A stretch of DNA of 64,000 bases from NCBI RefSeq assembly GCF_006838285.1, contig NZ_CP038228.1, positions 124,001-188,000 on the forward strand, given 5' to 3'. How positions within the stretch are numbered: the first letter of the stretch is position 1; each line of letters opens with the position of its first letter. Shown one piece after another: positions 50,486 to 63,329 of this stretch. Under the pieces are notes generated by a model that saw nothing but the letters and a program-made list of their open reading frames with translations, made no database searches and was not told where the DNA came from. Both the position numbers and the translations under genes were made by a program. This DNA is from Xanthomonas translucens pv. cerealis. GTDB lineage: Bacteria; Pseudomonadota; Gammaproteobacteria; Xanthomonadales; Xanthomonadaceae.

Positions 50486-50800
50486 TCAAGGGGGCGGGAT
50501 ATAGAGCAGCCCGAAAGAAAAGGCCAAGCCCAGACCAAGTGCTAGCAGCGTGGCCACGCTGAGCGTCACAGGATACGACCATTTGGAGAAGAAGTACTGA
50601 CTACGCTGAATCGTCCGAAGGATTCCGATTGGCACCAATGCGTAGATCACACATGACGCGATGAAGTACCAATTGAACGTGTGCGAAGAGTGCTCCGCCT
50701 CCCCCAATGACTCGCCGACCTGACAAAGGATGACTCCCCCAACAAGCGACAGAAAAGCCCGTATCGCGAGAGCATTTTTCAGTTTGGTCTGGGTATTCAT
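50486..50800 (-). CDS. Small membrane protein of unknown function (AT-richer cassette)
   Basis: A 104-residue protein with three predicted transmembrane helices (AIRAFLSLVGGVILCQVG; WYFIASCVIYALVPIGIL; TLSVATLLALGLGLAFSFGL) and a polar loop between the first two (GESLGEAEHSSHTFN). It starts four bases after the stop of the secreted-protein gene on its right, so the two form an operon. Base composition and codon use are clearly less GC-rich than in spoT or recG, which flank the cassette, suggesting acquisition. No family recognised. Confidence 0.65.
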   Translation of the reverse strand: MNTQTKLKNALAIRAFLSLVGGVILCQVGESLGEAEHSSHTFNWYFIASCVIYALVPIGILRTIQRSQYFFSKWSYPVTLSVATLLALGLGLAFSFGLLYIPPP

Positions 50801-50804
50801 ATGA

Positions 50805-51797
50805 TCAATTCGTTAGGAGATGTATCTCGCACACAGCTCCGCTGGGAGTGTAGCTGCAGGCCACCATGTAACTCGTGTTTACTGTCACGTTGCTCGGTCC
50901 ATTCCAGCGAACGCCCAGGTCGGAAATATGGTCAATCATCTCCGTCCCAGCACCCTGAGCCGCAGGCGTATTGGGATAGACATAGTTTCGTGTTCCGCCT
51001 TCCTCGCCAGTGACATCTTTTATTGTTTCGGGAATTGCATTGCCTACAGCGTCTATCGCAGATCCCTTTGCGTAGTAATAGTCTTTGGACGACGGATTCC
51101 ATTCGACTCTGAAAAACGACCCGTCTCGGAATTGAATGTTATCAATAATTTTAATGGGCGTCTGGATGTACCCCAGGCTGATGGCGCTTGTAAAGCTTGA
51201 GATTGCTACTCGCATTCGCTCTCTGAAATACCAGAATGGCCCCAGATTGTTCATACTCAACGCAGCTTTGGCCGCAGCGTCTCGGTAGGCAGGTGTCGTC
51301 ACGGCATCCATGGCGGTCATTGGCCGCGTCCCATCAGCCTGAGCAGTGACCTTGGCGACGGCCACGGTCTTGGCTACAGAGGCAGGAATAGAGAAGCTTT
51401 CTGGAACTTGTAGATTGCCAATGACGGTTGGGGAGCCGCCGTTCTTGTCGTATAAAGCAAGGCTGGCAGTCAAGCCGTTCTTCTCATCAGGCGTCAACAT
51501 GACTTCCTTGACGATTAATTGCCCCGCAGAGATCGTGAGCCTCGGATCTGACGACACACGAAGGTAGTCTGCGGCAGGAGCAGACATCGGAACTGTGTGC
51601 CCATCACCCGATACAACCATGTGGTACATGGTTCGGTTCCTGAAGTCCCAGAGATAGTGACTTCCGATGCCGAGTTCACGCGACATGGTCTGCTTCTTCC
51701 CTGGGTTGCAGTCATTACAGATTACTGCAGCCGCATGAGCTGAAGACGAGAAAGCGAAAGCCCCCGCGAAAACCGTCGTGATCGCGTACTTCTTCAC
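50805..51797 (-). CDS. Secreted protein of unknown function (AT-richer cassette)
   Basis: A 330-residue protein with a clear signal peptide (MKKYAITTVFAGAFAFSSSA, then HA|AAVICNDC). GTG start at 51797 with AAGGAG nine bases upstream. The mature protein begins with a CNDC motif and ends with ACSYTPSGAVCEIHLLTN, i.e. two Cys pairs that could form disulfides. The middle has a β-rich, possibly adhesin-like or enzyme-like part (LRVSSDPRLTISAGQLIVKE) and YLWDFRNRTMYHMVVSGDG. AT-richer than its neighbours. The small membrane protein downstream is its likely partner. I do not recognise any domain. Confidence 0.75.
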   Translation of the reverse strand: MKKYAITTVFAGAFAFSSSAHAAAVICNDCNPGKKQTMSRELGIGSHYLWDFRNRTMYHMVVSGDGHTVPMSAPAADYLRVSSDPRLTISAGQLIVKEVMLTPDEKNGLTASLALYDKNGGSPTVIGNLQVPESFSIPASVAKTVAVAKVTAQADGTRPMTAMDAVTTPAYRDAAAKAALSMNNLGPFWYFRERMRVAISSFTSAISLGYIQTPIKIIDNIQFRDGSFFRVEWNPSSKDYYYAKGSAIDAVGNAIPETIKDVTGEEGGTRNYVYPNTPAAQGAGTEMIDHISDLGVRWNGPSNVTVNTSYMVACSYTPSGAVCEIHLLTN

Positions 51798-51932
51798 TGT
51801 GCACTCCTTGTGCTTAGCAATGGAGCATGATTGCCCCATGACCGAGTCTGGGCGATTGGCTGGCGAATCGCAATGTCCCCAGGCGGTGGTGGCCCGAGTA
51901 AAATACCCACCCATTCTTCCGTTGGAGCCGCC

Positions 51933-52316
51933 ATGTCCCGCCAGATCATCCACACCGAGCAGGCGCCGGCCGCGATCGGTCCGTATTCGCAGGCGGTGCG
52001 CGCCGGCAACACGGTGTATTTCTCCGGGCAGATCCCGCTGGATCCCGCCACCGGCGAGGTCGTGCCCGGCGATGTCGGCGTGCAGGCGCGCCGCGCCTTC
52101 GACAACCTCAAGGCGGTGGCCGAGGCGGCTGGCGGTTCGCTCGACCGGATCGTGCGGCTGGGCCTGTACCTGACCGATCTGTCCCAGTTCGCCCAGGTCA
52201 ATGCGGTGATGCAGGACTATTTCCAGGCGCCATTCCCCGCACGTTCCACCGTCGAAGTGTCTGCGCTGCCGAAAGGCGTGGGCTTCGAGGTCGATGCGGT
52301 GATGGTGCTCGACTGA
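51933..52316 (+). CDS. ridA: RidA family enamine/imine deaminase
   Basis: Hydrolyses reactive 2-aminoacrylate and other enamines made by PLP enzymes. The 127-residue protein (usual ~128) has IHTEQAPAAIGPYSQAVRAG, VYFSGQIPLDPATGEVV, RRAFDNLKAVAEAAGGSLDR, and the signature RSTVEVSALPKGVGFEVDAV with the substrate-binding Arg. ATG 51933 follows TTGGAG. It stands just before recG, nine bases from its start, and may share a transcript with it. Confidence 0.95.
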   Translation: MSRQIIHTEQAPAAIGPYSQAVRAGNTVYFSGQIPLDPATGEVVPGDVGVQARRAFDNLKAVAEAAGGSLDRIVRLGLYLTDLSQFAQVNAVMQDYFQAPFPARSTVEVSALPKGVGFEVDAVMVLD

Positions 52317-52325
52317 CCGTCGCCC

Positions 52326-54482
52326 GTGCCGCGCGTGCAGGTTCCGGCGCCGGCGCTGTCGGCGGCAGGCCAGGCGCCGTTGTCGGCGCTGCCGGGCGTC
52401 GGCCCGAAGGTCGCCGAGAAGTTCGCCGCGCGCGGCCTGCTGACCCTGCAGGACCTGTGGCTGCACCTGCCACTGCGCTACGAAGACCGCACCCGGCTGA
52501 CCCCGGTGGCGGCGCTGCAGCCGGGGATCCCGGCGCAGGTCGAGGTTCGGGTGGAGGCGGTGGATCGCGGCTTCCGCTACCGGCCGATGCTGCGCGTGGC
52601 GGTGGCCGACGACTCGCGCGCAACGCTGGTGCTGCGCTTCTTCCAGTTCCGCGCCGCGCAGGTGGCGCAGTTCGCGCTGGGCGCGCGGCTGCGTGCGTTC
52701 GGCACGCCCAAGCCCGGCCAGCACGGCCTGGAGATCGTGCATCCGAGCTACCAGATCCTCGGCGGCGATGAGGCCGCGGGCCTGGACGACAGCCTGGACC
52801 CGGTGTATCCGGCGGTCGAGGGCATCGGCCCGGCGACGCTGCGCAAGCTGATCGGGCAGGCGCTGGACCGTCTGCCCGACGAAGCGTCGCTGGAGCTGTT
52901 GCCGGCCGCGATGCTCGCCGAACTGGGCCTGCCGTCGCTGCGCAGCGCGCTGCTGATCGCGCACCGGCCGCCGCCGCAGGCCGATCTGGGCGCGCTCGCC
53001 GCCGGCCTGCATCCGGCGCAGCAGCGTCTTGCGCTGGAAGAACTGCTGGCCCATCACTTGAGTCTGCGCCGCCAGCGCATCGCCCTGCAGCGGCAACGTT
53101 CGCCGTCGCTGCGCGGGCGCGGCTTGCTGGCCAAGCGCCTGCAGCAGTCGCTCCCGTTCCAGCTCACCGGCGCGCAGCAGCGGGTGTTCGCGCAGATCCG
53201 CGCCGACCTGGAAAAGCCCTCGCCGATGCTGCGTCTGGTGCAGGGCGACGTCGGCAGCGGCAAGACCGTGGTCGCGGCGCTGGCGGCGATGCTGGCGGTG
53301 GACAAGGGCAAGCAGGCGGCGCTGGCGGCGCCGACCGAGCTGCTCGCCGAACAGCACCTTGCGAACCTGCGCGCCTGGCTGCAGCCGCTGGGCATCCGCG
53401 TCGCCTGGCTGGCCGGCAAGGTCACCGGCAAGGCGCGTGCCGCGGTGCTGGCGCAGATCGCTTCGGGCGAGGCGCAAGTCGTGGTCGGCACGCATGCACT
53501 GATGCAGGCGGCGGTGGCCTTCCACGACCTGGCCCTGGCCATCGTCGACGAGCAGCACCGCTTCGGCGTGCACCAGCGCCTGGCGCTGCGCGACAAGGGC
53601 GCCAGCGGCGCCGGCGTGCCGCACCAACTGGTGATGACCGCCACGCCGATCCCGCGCACGCTGGCGATGGCCGCCTATGCCGATCTGGACGTGTCTGCGA
53701 TCGACGAATTGCCGCCCGGACGCACCCCGGTGCAGACCATCGTGCTCAGCGCCGAGCGCCGCCCGGAGCTGGTGCAGCGCATCCGCGTGGCCTGCGCCGA
53801 AGGCCGCCAGGCGTACTGGGTGTGCACCCTGATCGACGAAGCCGAAGGCGGCGACAAGCCGGCGCTGGGGCAGGGCGGCGGTGCCGGCAACCGCATCGAC
53901 GCCAGCGCCGCGCAGGCCACCTACGACGCCTTGTCGGCGCAGCTGCCGGAGCTGAAGGTGGGCCTGGTGCACGGACGCATGAAGGGCGCCGAGAAGCAGG
54001 CGGCGATGCGCGCGTTCAAGCAGGGCGAGATCGACCTGCTGGTCGCCACCACGGTCATCGAAGTCGGCGTCGACGTGCCCAACGCCTCGCTGATGATCAT
54101 CGAGAACGCCGAGCGCCTGGGTCTGGCGCAGTTGCACCAGCTGCGCGGCCGGGTCGGACGCGGCGCGGCCGCGTCGAGCTGCGTACTGATGTACCAGGCG
54201 CCGCTGTCGGCGATGGCGCGGCAGCGGCTGCAGACCATGCGCCAGACCAACGACGGCTTCCTCATCGCCGAGAAGGACCTGGAACTGCGCGGTCCCGGCG
54301 AACTGCTCGGCACCCGCCAGACCGGCCTGGCCGCGTTCCGCGTGGCCGACCTGGCGCGCGACGCCGGCCTGCTGCCGCGGGTGCAGGCGCTGGCCGAACG
54401 GCTGTTGGCCGAGTCGCCGGGGCTGGCCGATCGCATCATCGCGCGTTGGGTGGGCGGCGCGGCGCGGTTTGCGGCGGCTTAG
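52326..54482 (+). CDS. recG: ATP-dependent DNA helicase RecG
   Basis: Remodels stalled replication forks and Holliday junctions. The 718-residue protein has a wedge/OB domain (LSALPGVGPKVAEKFAARGL; HLPLRYEDRT), helicase motifs I (LVQGDVGSGKTVVAALAAML), Ia (APTELLAEQH), II (AIVDEQHRFGVHQR), III (VMTATPIPRTLAM), V (LLVATTVIEVGVDVPNASLM) and VI (QLHQLRGRVGRG). A GTG start is used at 52326; no ATG fits better. A short insertion (GQGGGAGNRIDASA) lies after motif IV. It follows ridA closely. Confidence 0.96.
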   Translation: MPRVQVPAPALSAAGQAPLSALPGVGPKVAEKFAARGLLTLQDLWLHLPLRYEDRTRLTPVAALQPGIPAQVEVRVEAVDRGFRYRPMLRVAVADDSRATLVLRFFQFRAAQVAQFALGARLRAFGTPKPGQHGLEIVHPSYQILGGDEAAGLDDSLDPVYPAVEGIGPATLRKLIGQALDRLPDEASLELLPAAMLAELGLPSLRSALLIAHRPPPQADLGALAAGLHPAQQRLALEELLAHHLSLRRQRIALQRQRSPSLRGRGLLAKRLQQSLPFQLTGAQQRVFAQIRADLEKPSPMLRLVQGDVGSGKTVVAALAAMLAVDKGKQAALAAPTELLAEQHLANLRAWLQPLGIRVAWLAGKVTGKARAAVLAQIASGEAQVVVGTHALMQAAVAFHDLALAIVDEQHRFGVHQRLALRDKGASGAGVPHQLVMTATPIPRTLAMAAYADLDVSAIDELPPGRTPVQTIVLSAERRPELVQRIRVACAEGRQAYWVCTLIDEAEGGDKPALGQGGGAGNRIDASAAQATYDALSAQLPELKVGLVHGRMKGAEKQAAMRAFKQGEIDLLVATTVIEVGVDVPNASLMIIENAERLGLAQLHQLRGRVGRGAAASSCVLMYQAPLSAMARQRLQTMRQTNDGFLIAEKDLELRGPGELLGTRQTGLAAFRVADLARDAGLLPRVQALAERLLAESPGLADRIIARWVGGAARFAAA

Positions 54483-54487
54483 GTGGA

Positions 54488-54514
54488 GCCGGGACTCGGG
54501 ACTACCGAGTCCCG
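54488..54514. repeat. Heptad-type hairpin after recG
   Basis: GGGACTCGG and CCGAGTCCC face each other around GACTA, a few bases after the recG stop. It is of the same GGGACTC type as the repeat at 27737. Possible transcription end of recG. Confidence 0.75.
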
Positions 54515-54578
54515 AGCTTCCAACTCCCCCGCTGCAATGCCAGACTCGGCGGACGAACGGACCAATGAAGAATCCCGC

Positions 54579-55517
54579 ATGCGCGACAAGATTCCCCTGC
54601 TGATCGATACCGATCCCGGCGTGGACGATGCCCTGGCCCTGCTGATGGCTTTTGCCGACGACCGTCACGACGTGGTCGGGCTGACCATCGCCGCCGGCAA
54701 CGTCGGCTTGCAGCACACCGTGCGCAATGCGCTGAAGCTGTGCGAGGTGGCCGGGCGCGAGGACGTGCCGGTGTTCGCCGGCTGCGCCGATCCGTTGCTG
54801 CATCCGGCGGTGGACGCCGCCCATGTACACGGCGTGGACGGTTTCGGCGATGTCGGCCTGGTGCCGGCGGTGTGCGCCGCGCAGGGCGAGCACGCGGCCC
54901 TGGCGATCCTGCGCCTGTCGCACCAGCACGCCGGCGCGCTGCTGCTGGTCGCGCTCGGTCCGCTGACCAACATCGCGCTGGCGCTGAAGCTGGATCCGAC
55001 CCTGCCGCAGCGGGTAAGCCGTTTCGTGGTGATGGGCGGGGCGATCACCTGCCACGGCAACATCACCCCGGCCGCCGAGTTCAACATCGCTTTCGACCCG
55101 GAAGCGGCACACATCGTGTTTTCCGGGTTCCCGCATATCGAGGTCGCCGACTGGGAGGCCACCGTCGCGCATGGCCTGCCGCATCGCGAGGTCGAGCAGT
55201 GGCTGGCCGCGGACACCGACAAGGCGCGCTTCTACGAGGCGATCTCGCGCAAGACCCGGCGGCGGTCGGAGGATTCGCGCGGCGCGCACTGGTACGCCGC
55301 CGATGCGCTGGCGATGGCCTGGGCGCTGCAACCCGAGGCCGCGCTGGAGGTGCAGTCGCGGCCGCTGCAGGTCGAACTGGCCGGGGTCCACAGTCGCGGC
55401 GCCACCGTGGTGGACTGGAACCGCCGGCTCGGCCTGGCCGACAACGCGGCCATGCTGATCCGCTACGACCAGGCCCGCTTCCAGGCGCTGGCGCGCGCGG
55501 CGGTTGGCGCCTGCTGA
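54579..55517 (+). CDS. Nucleoside hydrolase (IUNH family)
   Basis: Splits ribonucleosides into base and ribose. The 312-residue protein starts MRDKIPLLIDTDPGVDDALA with the Ca2+-binding DTDPGVDD motif of the inosine-uridine hydrolase family, followed by TIAAGNVGLQHTVRNALKL, VPVFAGCADPLL, VHGVDGFGDVGL, LGPLTNIALALK, GGAITCHGNITPAAEFNIAF and a C-terminal Asn/Asp pair. Start ATG 54579 chosen because the conserved fold begins directly. Specificity (purine or pyrimidine) cannot be told. Confidence 0.93.
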   Translation: MRDKIPLLIDTDPGVDDALALLMAFADDRHDVVGLTIAAGNVGLQHTVRNALKLCEVAGREDVPVFAGCADPLLHPAVDAAHVHGVDGFGDVGLVPAVCAAQGEHAALAILRLSHQHAGALLLVALGPLTNIALALKLDPTLPQRVSRFVVMGGAITCHGNITPAAEFNIAFDPEAAHIVFSGFPHIEVADWEATVAHGLPHREVEQWLAADTDKARFYEAISRKTRRRSEDSRGAHWYAADALAMAWALQPEAALEVQSRPLQVELAGVHSRGATVVDWNRRLGLADNAAMLIRYDQARFQALARAAVGAC

Positions 55518-55611
55518 ACCGGGTATCGCGGCCGTCTGCGCGGGCGGCAGCGCCTGGAGCGCTGCGTCGGCACAGCGCATCCTGGTGGCGTGAATTCCGC
55601 AAAAGTTCTCC

Positions 55612-55641
55612 TTGCGCGAAGGCCGGGTGAGTTGCTATAGT
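55612..55641 (+). promoter_or_regulatory. Likely promoter of rpmE2
   Basis: TTGCGC (55612-55617) and TATAGT (55636-55641) with an 18-bp spacer, 38 bp before the rpmE2 start. Sigma-70 type by eye. Confidence 0.5.
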
Positions 55642-55678
55642 TTTCCTCTTGTCCAGCAGCCCCCTACGGTGCGAGCCC

Positions 55679-55921
55679 ATGAAGGCCGACATCCATCCCA
55701 AGTATCACAACGTCGTGTTTCAAGACGTCACCTCCGATTTCAAGATCCTGACCCGTTCGACCATGTCCTCGAAGGATAAGGTCAAGTGGGAGGACGGCGA
55801 AGAATATCCGCTGATCAAGGTCGAAATCTCTTCGGCTTCCCATGTGTTCTACACGGGCAATAACAAGAGGACGGACACCAGCGGCCGCATCGACAAGTTC
55901 CAGAGGCGCTACGCGCGCTGA
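55679..55921 (+). CDS. rpmE2: 50S ribosomal protein L31 type B
   Basis: An 80-residue ribosomal protein: [47 protein letters not shown] and [15 protein letters not shown]. It has no Cys at all, so it is the zinc-free (C-minus) paralogue. Such paralogues are often induced under zinc limitation. No Zur box is evident by eye. Followed by a terminator. Confidence 0.97.
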   Translation: MKADIHPKYHNVVFQDVTSDFKILTRSTMSSKDKVKWEDGEEYPLIKVEISSASHVFYTGNNKRTDTSGRIDKFQRRYAR

Positions 55922-55947
55922 TCGAACGGTCGAAGTGGTAAAAGAAG

Positions 55948-55971
55948 GCCGCGCCCCGCGCGGCTTTTTTT
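55948..55971 (+). terminator. Rho-independent terminator after rpmE2
   Basis: GCCGCG (55948-55953) and CGCGGC (55959-55964) form a tight stem followed by seven T. Confidence 0.9.
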
Positions 55972-56208
55972 GTCCTCCCCGATGCATTGCTTCCCGGCTG
56001 TCGCAGCCGGCGTAAATTCTCCTGTCCTGGCGGCGGCGAGGGTGCAGCGCCGTGTCGCCACCGCACCGGCGCGCGACCGCTTCAGTCCGAGCGACGACTC
56101 AAATGTTGCTGTGCGATAATGGCGAAATCCGTGGTAATTGCCGTGGACTTCCTTCACGCGTCTGTTCCCAAAGTACGGACAGGCGCCTTCCACTGAGGAG
56201 CGCACACT

Positions 56209-57498
56209 GTGTCCGATCTTGATCAGGTCACGCTGAATGCCGGCGACAAGTCGGTCGTTCTGCCGGTACTCAAACCCACCTTGGGCAACGATTGCGTCGA
56301 CATTTCCAAGTTGACCAAAGAAACCGGTCTGTTCACCTACGACTCGGGCTTCACCGCGACCGCCAGCTGCAAGTCGGCGATCACCTACATCGACGGCGAC
56401 AACGGCGTGCTGCTGTACCGCGGCTACCCGATCGAGCAGCTTGCCGAGAAGTCCAACTTCCTCGAAGTGGCTTATCTGCTGATGAACGGCGAGCTGCCCA
56501 CCGCCGACGAGTTCAAGACCTTCGACCACGAAGTGACGCATCACACGATGATGCACGAGTCGCTGAAGAATTTCCTCGGCGGCTTCCGTCACGATGCGCA
56601 TCCGATGGCGATGATGGCCGGCAGCGTTGCCTCGCTCTCGGCGTTCTACCACGACACGCTGGACCTCGACGATCCGGAACAGCGGCGCCTGGCCGCGATC
56701 CGCCTGATCGCCAAGGTGCCGACCATCGCCGCCGCGGCGCACCGCTATTCGATCGGCTGGCCGATCCGCTACCCGCGCAACAATCTCGGCTACGTCGAGC
56801 GTTTCCTGCACATGATGTTCGAAGTGCCGAGCGAGCAGCTGGAGATGAACCCGGTCGTGGCCAAGGCCCTGGACCTGCTGTTCATCCTGCATGCCGACCA
56901 TGAGCAGAACGCCTCGACCTCGACCGTGCGTCTGGTCGGTTCCACCGGCGCCAATCCGTATGCTTCCGTCGCCGCGGGCATCACCGCGCTGTGGGGTCCG
57001 GCGCACGGCGGCGCCAACGAAGCCGTGCTGAAGATGCTGGAAGAGATCGGCACCGCCGACAACGTCGAGAGCGCCGTGGCCAAGGCCAAGGACAAGAACT
57101 CGAGCTTCCGTCTCATGGGCTTCGGCCACCGCGTGTACAAGAACTTCGATCCGCGCGCCAAGATCATCCGCGAAATGACCCATAAGGTGCTGGGCGAACT
57201 GGGCGTCAACGATCCGCTGCTGGAAGTTGCCCTGAAGCTGGAAGAGGCGGCGCTGAAGGACGACTACTTCGTGCAGCGCAAGCTGTACCCGAACGTCGAC
57301 TTCTACTCGGGCATCATCTACAAGGCGTTGAACATTCCGGTGGAGATGTTCACGGTGATGTTCGCCATCGCGCGCACCGCTGGTTGGGTATCGCATTGGC
57401 TGGAGCAGCAGGTCGATCCGGAAATGAAGATCGGCCGTCCGCGCCAGATCTACACCGGCTACGACAAGCGCGACTACAAGGCCGACGGCCAGCGCTGA
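56209..57498 (+). CDS. gltA: Citrate synthase
   Basis: Condenses oxaloacetate and acetyl-CoA at the entry of the TCA cycle. The 429-residue hexameric-type enzyme has [59 protein letters not shown], the catalytic His in [16 protein letters not shown] and [15 protein letters not shown] and Asp in [19 protein letters not shown] start at 56209 is preceded by GAGGAG. The leader has a GATAAT box near 56115. Single gene ending at a terminator. Confidence 0.97.
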   Translation: MSDLDQVTLNAGDKSVVLPVLKPTLGNDCVDISKLTKETGLFTYDSGFTATASCKSAITYIDGDNGVLLYRGYPIEQLAEKSNFLEVAYLLMNGELPTADEFKTFDHEVTHHTMMHESLKNFLGGFRHDAHPMAMMAGSVASLSAFYHDTLDLDDPEQRRLAAIRLIAKVPTIAAAAHRYSIGWPIRYPRNNLGYVERFLHMMFEVPSEQLEMNPVVAKALDLLFILHADHEQNASTSTVRLVGSTGANPYASVAAGITALWGPAHGGANEAVLKMLEEIGTADNVESAVAKAKDKNSSFRLMGFGHRVYKNFDPRAKIIREMTHKVLGELGVNDPLLEVALKLEEAALKDDYFVQRKLYPNVDFYSGIIYKALNIPVEMFTVMFAIARTAGWVSHWLEQQVDPEMKIGRPRQIYTGYDKRDYKADGQR

Positions 57499-57526
57499 GC
57501 CCGCTGCCGCTGCGCTGTGGCAATCG

Positions 57527-57554
57527 AACGTCCCGCTTCGCGGGGCGTTTTTTT
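57527..57554 (+). terminator. Rho-independent terminator after gltA
   Basis: AACGTCCCGC (57527-57536) and GCGGGGCGTT (57540-57549) with a 3-nt loop, followed by TTTTT. Confidence 0.9.
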
Positions 57555-57669
57555 ATGGGCGGGACCGTGATGCGGCGGCCAGTCTGGCTGCGGTAGCAAG
57601 GCCCGGCGTGGCGCGCTTGATGGCGATGGCCATCCGCTGTTGTGTGTCCTCTACAACCGCGTGCATGGT

Positions 57670-57812
57670 TCTAGGTAGGAAAGGCTTCAGCCCCCGGAGG
57701 CTTTCGAAGTCCGATATCTTGCCGTTGCCAGTGTCGCGGTTGAAACCGCTCCTACAAAGAGGCTAGCGATTGGTCGGCTAAGTACGCTGTGAGAGGGACT
57801 GCAGTCCCCACG
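57670..57812. repeat. REP-like units downstream of gltA
   Basis: Three degenerate copies: GTAGGAAAGGCTTCAGCCCC near 57674, GTCGCGGTTGAAACCGCTCC near 57735 followed by TACAAAG, and GTGAGAGGGACTGCAGTCCC near 57789. Same family as at 13039 and 40281. The 300-bp region 57560-57870 holds no gene. Confidence 0.75.
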
Positions 57813-57870
57813 CTTTCCTCGCGACCGCCGTGACGCTGGCATGGATCGGAATCCAGCACCGAGAAGCCCG

Positions 57871-58032
57871 CTAATGATCGACCGGCATGTCGATCTGCGC
57901 CACCAGCGCCTGGCTGTCGGTGTCATGCATGCGCGTGATGCCGTCGAGTTCCAGCAGCGCGTAGAAGGCATTGACGACGATGGAGTCGGGCGCAATGGCG
58001 GGCATGCCGCGGGGCCGTTGGCGCGAAAGCAT
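57871..58032 (-). CDS. Possible 53-residue ORF or gene tail of unknown function
   Basis: Reads MLSRQRPRGMPAIAPDSIVV, NAFYALLELDGITRMHDTDS and QALVAQIDMPVDH to a TAG. The second half looks like genuine protein (NAFYALLELDGITRMHD) and has better codon use than the surrounding noise. It lies 30 bp downstream of the next gene on the same strand. It may be a small real gene or the C-terminal remnant of a larger one. No family recognised. Confidence 0.35.
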   Translation of the reverse strand: MLSRQRPRGMPAIAPDSIVVNAFYALLELDGITRMHDTDSQALVAQIDMPVDH

Positions 58033-58062
58033 CGGTGCGCTGAGCGCGGCGCAGGCGGGTGC

Positions 58063-58710
58063 TCAGCGGCACGGCCGGTCGGTGGCGATGTCTTGTTCGG
58101 TCAGCAACTGCCGCAGCTGGCTTTCCGATGCGCGCCGCATCGGCTTCTCGTCGATCTGCGACAGCGGCGCCTGGCGCAGCGCATCGTAGGGCAGCACGGT
58201 CAGGTCGAAGGCCAGCTCCTCGGCGGCGAACAGCCACACCGGGAAGTCCTCGCTGCGTTCGCGGTCCAGACGCAGCCGGCGCGTGCGCGATTCGGCCGGG
58301 ATCCGGTGTTCCTCGAGGAAGCGCGCGACCGCGTCGGCGTCGTCGCTGTGCAGGTGCAGTTGTACCGGACTATTGGCATCGGCGGTGCCGTCGTGCACCG
58401 CGCCGACCAGGCGCGGCGCGAAGCCGCGCAGGAAGTCCATCGCGCGCAACGCGGCCTCGCGGCGCAGGCGCAGACCGCCGGCGTGGTCGGGTCCGGCGAA
58501 CAGGCGTTGGTATTCGCGCAGCGCATCCTCGATCTCGCGGTTGCGCGGCAGCGAGGCGTCGTCATGGATGCCGAGCCGCTCTGCAGCCTTCAGCTTGGCC
58601 TGGTGGAAGTCGCGGAAGCCGCCTTCGGCCATCAGCCGCGCGGCTTCGTGGGCCAGCCGACGGCGGCGTTCGTGCGTGCGGGTCTGGGCATGTTGCCGAG
58701 CGTGGTGCAT
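58063..58710 (-). CDS. Conserved hypothetical protein, possibly nucleotidyltransferase-like
   Basis: A 215-residue protein. Residues 1-60 are helical and basic (RTHERRRRLAHEAARLMAEG), then LREYQRLFAGPDHAG, LRRAALRAMDFL-like helix, and a β-rich half with LVGAVHDGTADANSPVQLHL, VARFLEEHRIPAESRTRRLR, VWLFAAEELAFDLTVLPYDA and LRQAPLSQIDEKPMRRAS. I recall the pattern (GTA...SPVxLHL, LRQAPLSPxDxxPMRRA) from conserved proteobacterial proteins of unproven function, sometimes labelled nucleotidyltransferase. ATG 58710 chosen (MHHARQHAQTR). Confidence 0.75.
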   Translation of the reverse strand: MHHARQHAQTRTHERRRRLAHEAARLMAEGGFRDFHQAKLKAAERLGIHDDASLPRNREIEDALREYQRLFAGPDHAGGLRLRREAALRAMDFLRGFAPRLVGAVHDGTADANSPVQLHLHSDDADAVARFLEEHRIPAESRTRRLRLDRERSEDFPVWLFAAEELAFDLTVLPYDALRQAPLSQIDEKPMRRASESQLRQLLTEQDIATDRPCR

Positions 58711-58902
58711 GGGGCCGCCTCCCTCAAAGCCTGCCCCGACTGTACAACAGCGCGATGACGCCGGCATGCAGCGCTGTCACGCGCCGGGCGAGGCTGCATT
58801 CCGACCGAATCGTCCGGCTACGCAGCGTCCGCCAGCCATCGCCGCCTCTGCCCCAGGACCCTCCGAGTGCCGAGTCCCCCGGTCCTGAGTCCCGAACGTC
58901 GG

Positions 58903-62606
<3,704 letters not shown>

Positions 62607-62607
<1 letters not shown>

Positions 62608-63329
62608 TGGCAAAAATCAATCTGCTGCCCTGGCGGGCGGAGCGGCGCAAGCAACGCGAGCGCGAGTTCTACGCGATGCTGGGCTTCGCTGCGCTGGCCG
62701 GCGTGCTGCTGGCCTTGCTGGTCTGGTTCTACTACGACCGCCAGATCACCGGGCAGAACGAGCGCAACGCCTATCTGCAGACCGAGATCGACAAGGTCAA
62801 GGCGCAGAACCAGGAAATCGACAAGCTCGACGAACAGAAACGGCGCTTGCTGGCGCGCAAGCGGGTCATCGAGGAACTGCAGGCCAAGCGCTCGCAGATG
62901 GTGCATCTGTTCGATTCGCTGGTGCGCACCATCCCCGACGGCGTGGTGTTGACCGCGGTCAAGCAGGAAGGCGACATCCTGACCCTGGAAGGGCGCTCGC
63001 AATCCAATGCGCGGGTCAGCGCTTACATGCGCAACCTCGAAGGCTCGGGCTGGATGACCAATCCGGAGCTGTCGGTGATCGAGGCAAAGGCGCAGGACAA
63101 GGATGCCAAGGGCCCGATCGTCGACGCCAAGGCCCTGCCGTACGTGTTCACGCTCAAGGTCAAGCTGCCGGTTCCGGGCGACGCCTCCGAATCGCTGCCG
63201 GGCGCTGCCGCGCCGGCACCGGGCGCCGCTGCCGCTCCTGCCGCAACGACCGCACCCGCCACGCCGCCGGCCGCTGCGCCGGCCGCCACACCGGCTGCCA
63301 CGCCAGCGCAACAGGGACCGGCGTCATGA
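62607..63329 (+). CDS. pilN: Type IV pilus inner-membrane protein PilN
   Basis: A 240-residue bitopic protein: short cytoplasmic N-terminus MAKINLLPWRAERRKQRERE carrying the PilM-binding INLLPWR motif, one transmembrane helix (MLGFAALAGVLLALLVWFYY), a coiled coil (YLQTEIDKVKAQNQEIDKLD) and a periplasmic ferredoxin-like domain (LVRTIPDGVVLTAVKQEGDI). The C-terminal ~55 residues are an Ala/Pro-rich tail, longer than in many relatives. Overlaps pilM by one base and pilO by four. Confidence 0.95.

Noticed and set aside
50805..55580. Open frame of ~1590 codons on the minus strand, running from the secreted protein gene back across ridA, recG and the nucleoside hydrolase
   Set aside because: Only the last 331 codons (from GTG 51797) are a real gene. 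The rest is antisense to well-identified genes, with His/Arg/Gln-rich noise composition typical of GC-rich DNA.
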